64,000 nucleotides of DNA, taken from NCBI RefSeq assembly GCF_001649575.2, contig NC_051435.1:9505692-9569691 (forward strand). Reading direction: 5' to 3'. A model generated the notes under the pieces. The model worked only from the letters and a program-made list of their open reading frames with translations, did not search any database and was not told where the DNA came from. This document shows, one piece after another, positions 61,301-64,000 of this stretch. The DNA comes from Kryptolebias marmoratus. Taxonomy: Eukaryota > Chordata > Actinopteri > Cyprinodontiformes > Rivulidae. Every line of letters starts with the position of its first letter. Positions within the stretch are counted from its first letter, which is position 1. The position numbers were made by a program, and so were the translations under genes.

Positions 61301-63906
61301 TAATTTTTCCAGTTAAGATTAAAACAGATCTTTGCAGCTACCACCAACAATATGCTGCAGCAAACACTACTGTTCAAATCAGAGGATCTCTGATCGATGG
61401 AGATCCTAACCATCAGGAGTTGATTTGGTCTTCAATGCCAATTATACATCTACCAGTTTATTTCTCTCAGAATCTTTTAAAAATGATGAAAAATGCAGGA
61501 GCTCATGACCAACCACCCTCACAATGTGTGATCAGCAACATGAGAAACATCTGTCAGTCACCGTGTAAAACTGATCCGCTGATCAAAACCCGTGCCAAAG
61601 TGTTTCGACGTGCTTATGCCTACCTGCAAGCTAATGGCTTTGATGAAAAGAAACTGGCCGGTCTTCCTGTTATCTTGGTTGAAAAAGACACAGCACTTTT
61701 TAAAGCTGGTGATGTGTGTCTTTCACTTGATGATGACCTTGAGTTCAGACCATATTTGTACAAAACTTCCTCAGAAGATGCCTTGTATGCAGAGTTCTTC
61801 AAGAAGATTGGTGTAAAGAAGGAAGCCACTGCAGTGCATTACTGTAATGTCCTGGCAGCTGTGTACGAAGATTCCTGTGATAAACAACAACTGAATGCAA
61901 ACCAACAGAAGACTGTGAAACGAGCAGTTCAGCAGTTGTTTCACTTAATCAAAACTCAAGAAAAGCAGGTCTTCACTGCTGATGTTCAAACTTTGTATCT
62001 TCCTGCAGTAGATGGAAAGTTGTACCCATCATGTTCCCTCTACTACAATGACACAGTGTTTGAGACTAAAAGGTTGGAAGAAGCTCTGGAGGACAAGTTC
62101 TTGTTGCTTGAGAAACTCAGTAAATGTCATTTGGGCAAAGACATTTATGAACATCATCGACTGGTGCAGCTGTTGCCTCAGAAATTTCGACCTAAAATGT
62201 TGTCTGAGATCACAGAGGAGAAAATGGTGGAACCACACATGCAGCTTTGTGAACTTGGGAATGGTTGTGACTTTAGTGGATGGTTTGATAAACATCTCTC
62301 TTCAGGAGCATTCAGGCATGGATTAATTTGCCTTCTCAGAGAGCAGTCTCAGGGTCAAATAACAGAAGAAGAAGAAAATGAGATGTGTGAGAAGATTTTT
62401 GGCAGCATTCAGATTGTTTGCTGTGAAACTTTAGAAACAATGCTGTGGCTGGACACCCAGCCGCTAAATCAAACTACCAGGGAAACTGATGTTTTCGTCA
62501 AACGAGAACAACAAGGTTGTACCTTTTACCTAAAGCACAATGATGACATAACACCTAAAGTGTTATTTGAAGTTAACATGATTTTGACAAAGGAGATCAA
62601 CGTTCTTTTAGATCATGGGATATCATCAGTTCACCTCCCAGTGCTTGGACAACTTCTTATGTGTGATGATCTGCAGGATGTTCAGAAAACTCTGGCTAAG
62701 AATCAAATCCGTGACAGTGCTGAAACTGAAAGCATCTTTCTCAATCCACCAGACCCTGGGACAGACATTCCAGATGAATGGCATGATTCATTAGACATGG
62801 GGTTTCTTAATAACTTTGAAGAGGGGGAATACGTTGGCTACAGTATCAACAACAAGTACATTCATGCAGTTATTGTTGAAGAGCTTCCTGAGCCCTCTGG
62901 AAGATTGTCCAAGAGATACAAAATTGATATTGGAGAGGATGAGCCAGTTGAAGTCACTCATCTTGACTTATATCAGTTTAAACGAGAAAAGAAGCCAAAA
63001 CCTAAGGGTAGAGAGGATGAGCCAAGTGAACCTGGTCATCAGTTTAAACAGGAAAAGAAGCTCAAAGTAGATCAGAAGACAAGCACATCCTCCATGGAGC
63101 TGGAGACACATGTAGGAGCTGAACCACGTTCTTCCCAACCCTCACCAAATTCCCTACCAAGCTCTTTAGATGAAGCTAAGAAGGAGATTGACAAATGTCT
63201 GAATGAGATCTGGAGTTTTCCTGAAGAGGAAAGGCGGAAAGGCATCAGGAGACTGTACCTCAAATGGCATCCTGACAAAAACCCTGACTGCCTTCAACTT
63301 GCCACAGAAGCATTTATATATTTGCAGAATCGCATTGATGAGCTCACCAAGGGCAAATGTAAAGCAACAAACTCCTCTTATTCCAGCGGCTCTTCAAGTT
63401 ACACAGACTTCTACCAGCACTGGGATCAAGAGGCCAGGCATCACAGAAGAGGTCGAGAAAGATTCTTTAGGGGTTTCCATAACACAAATATTCCAAAGCC
63501 AAACAAAGAGGAGGCCCAGCGCTGGTATAAACAGGCTCGCTGCGATCTTGACGCAGCCCAAGAAGACACAGGTGGAAAAAGCACAGAGTGGTGTCTCTTT
63601 AAAGTCCATCAAGCAGTGGAAAAAGCTCTCTTTGCTGCAGAGTACAAACGTAATGGCCGTCACTCCCCCAGCAGCACAATTTCAACTACTGCAGCAAAGG
63701 TGTCACACTACCACCCTCAGCTGAGAGACCTGCCTCGAATTGTGGAGGATCTGAAGGCACTGGGAGTGGACGCCAAAAAGACTCAATACCCCAATTACCA
63801 TCCCTATCCTCACATTCCTAATGGACAGTTCAGGTCAGAAAATGAAATGTTAGCACTGAACAAGGCCTCTGAGCTGCTCAGTAAAATAGAGGCATATGTG
63901 AATTAG
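55318..63906 (+). CDS. Sacsin-like protein, copy 2, gapped; first donor site damaged
   Basis: Visible coding pieces: 55318-55346 (MSGKTRNKA), 57228-57315, 59135-59246, 59481-59570 (cut by N), then 59671-63906 to the stop. Exon lengths and phases equal those of copy 1. The ATPase motifs [19 protein letters not shown] and ELIQNADDA, the J domain with HPD (63268-63276) and the HEPN domain are present. The 100-N gap replaces the rest of exon 4, the two following exons and the first about 900 nt of the last exon; in copy 1 that span is about 3.2 kb. The donor after 55346 reads ATGAGT where copy 1 has GTGAGT, and read-through meets TGA at 55348-55350. So copy 2 is either a gene using a different first exon or an AT donor, or a pseudogene. 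The long intact 3' frame argues for recent function or conversion from copy 1. Confidence 0.75.
55353..57227 (+). other. First coding-side intron of sacsin-like copy 2
   Basis: AT-rich sequence. A short SINE-like head (GGGCTGCATGGTGATGCAGG at about 56777) lies at 56770-56850. The acceptor is a long T run followed by CAG at 57225-57227. No other feature was seen. Confidence 0.55.
56770..56850 (+). repeat. SINE-like repeat head fragment
   Basis: GGGCTGCATGGTGATGCAGG followed by TCACAGCAAGAGGGTTGGAGG is a mutated form of the box-containing head of the common fish repeat whose body resembles 44885-45110. Confidence 0.5.
57335..57600. repeat. Dispersed non-autonomous repeat with internal hairpins
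   Basis: TGTCTTTGTTATG at 57338-57350 is the inverse complement of CATAACAAAGACA at 57381-57393, and further TGTCAT/ATGACA pairs follow to an end like CAAATAAAGTGTTACCC near 57578-57594. In fish this ending is typical of non-autonomous DNA-transposon families. Exact ends are not defined. Confidence 0.45.
57678..58445 (+). repeat. Degenerate (TAGG)n tract
   Basis: About 770 bp dominated by GGTAAG/TAGGTA/GGTTA words on the plus strand with very little C in many parts, ending in six perfect TAGG units at 58421-58444. Interruptions suggest an old expanded tetranucleotide repeat with one young end. It lies in the second coding-side intron of copy 2. Confidence 0.7.
58446..59134 (+). other. Remainder of a copy 2 intron
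   Basis: No recognised repeat or gene. The acceptor TATCAACAG at 59126-59134 matches that of copy 1. Confidence 0.5.
59571..59670. other. Assembly gap (100 N) inside sacsin-like copy 2
   Basis: A placeholder gap that joins the middle of exon 4 (…GGCAAAGCCAATG) directly to the middle of the last exon (GCCTCTGTGCG…). In copy 1 these two points are about 3.2 kb apart, so the gap length is certainly wrong unless copy 2 carries a deletion. Confidence 0.95.
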
Positions 63907-64000
63907 ACAAGTGGTTGGAGAGCGTAGCTCCTGTCCAATCTATTTTTATTTTTTTTTCAAGAAAGTGATCTTTACCACTACTAAACCTTAATATGTTCTT

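Noticed and set aside
1..64000. tRNA, rRNA, CRISPR arrays, bacterial operons
   Set aside because: None seen. The SINE-like heads have only degenerate tRNA-like boxes and are not functional tRNA genes.

Overview
The window is nuclear DNA of a ray-finned fish, most likely a percomorph teleost. The evidence is vertebrate intron-exon genes with short introns, teleost-type interspersed repeats, an L1/Tx1-type LINE, Tc1-like and other DNA-transposon relics, and a pair of sacsin-like genes. No bacterial, organellar or CRISPR-like content was seen. It is a draft assembly: three runs of exactly 100 N (46238-46337, 54208-54307, 59571-59670) and one single N (54570) are present. The exact species cannot be read from the sequence.

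Layout. 1-7900: AT-rich DNA without a recognisable gene, holding a DNA-transposon relic with inverted repeats (about 3660-4655) and other teleost repeats. 7907-13323: a nearly complete L1/Tx1-type LINE with a 16-bp target-site duplication, an open ORF2 and an ORF1 broken by one base. 13324-19280: no gene recognised. 19302-25393 (minus): an arginine/serine-rich nuclear-speckle-type protein with the C-terminal signature of SON, reconstructed as 8 coding exons (1194 aa) and stopping before the G-patch and double-stranded-RNA-binding region. 27609-30649 (plus): ercc1, 9 coding exons, 352 aa, head-to-head with the SON-like gene across a short interval that carries a duplicated ETS-type palindrome. 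31590-37448 (plus): prmt2, 9 coding exons, 418 aa, with a GC-AG last intron. 38293-39342 (minus): a seven-finger C2H2 zinc-finger gene. 40264-50680 (plus): a sacsin-like gene (HSP90-like ATPase, DnaJ, HEPN) with 6 coding exons that join perfectly in frame (2351 codons counting the N gap). 54113-54706: a foldback or MITE-like element with about 95-bp terminal inverted repeats and internal 146-bp tandem repeats. 54877-63906 (plus): a second sacsin-like copy, interrupted by an N gap that hides at least 3 kb.

How it fits together. The left genes are housekeeping nuclear functions: RNA splicing, DNA repair and arginine methylation. The most interesting part is the right third. The two sacsin-like genes share a TATA promoter, a one-mismatch interferon-response-like element at homologous positions, and a spliced nine-codon upstream ORF whose stop overlaps the main start codon. 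Their last about 3 kb of coding sequence is almost identical and that identity ends exactly at the stop codon, while introns, promoters and one central coding block are clearly diverged. I read this as a duplicated, possibly interferon-responsive chaperone-like gene pair shaped by gene conversion in one part and rapid replacement change in another. Copy 2 has lost the GT of its first coding-exon donor site, so its present function is uncertain.
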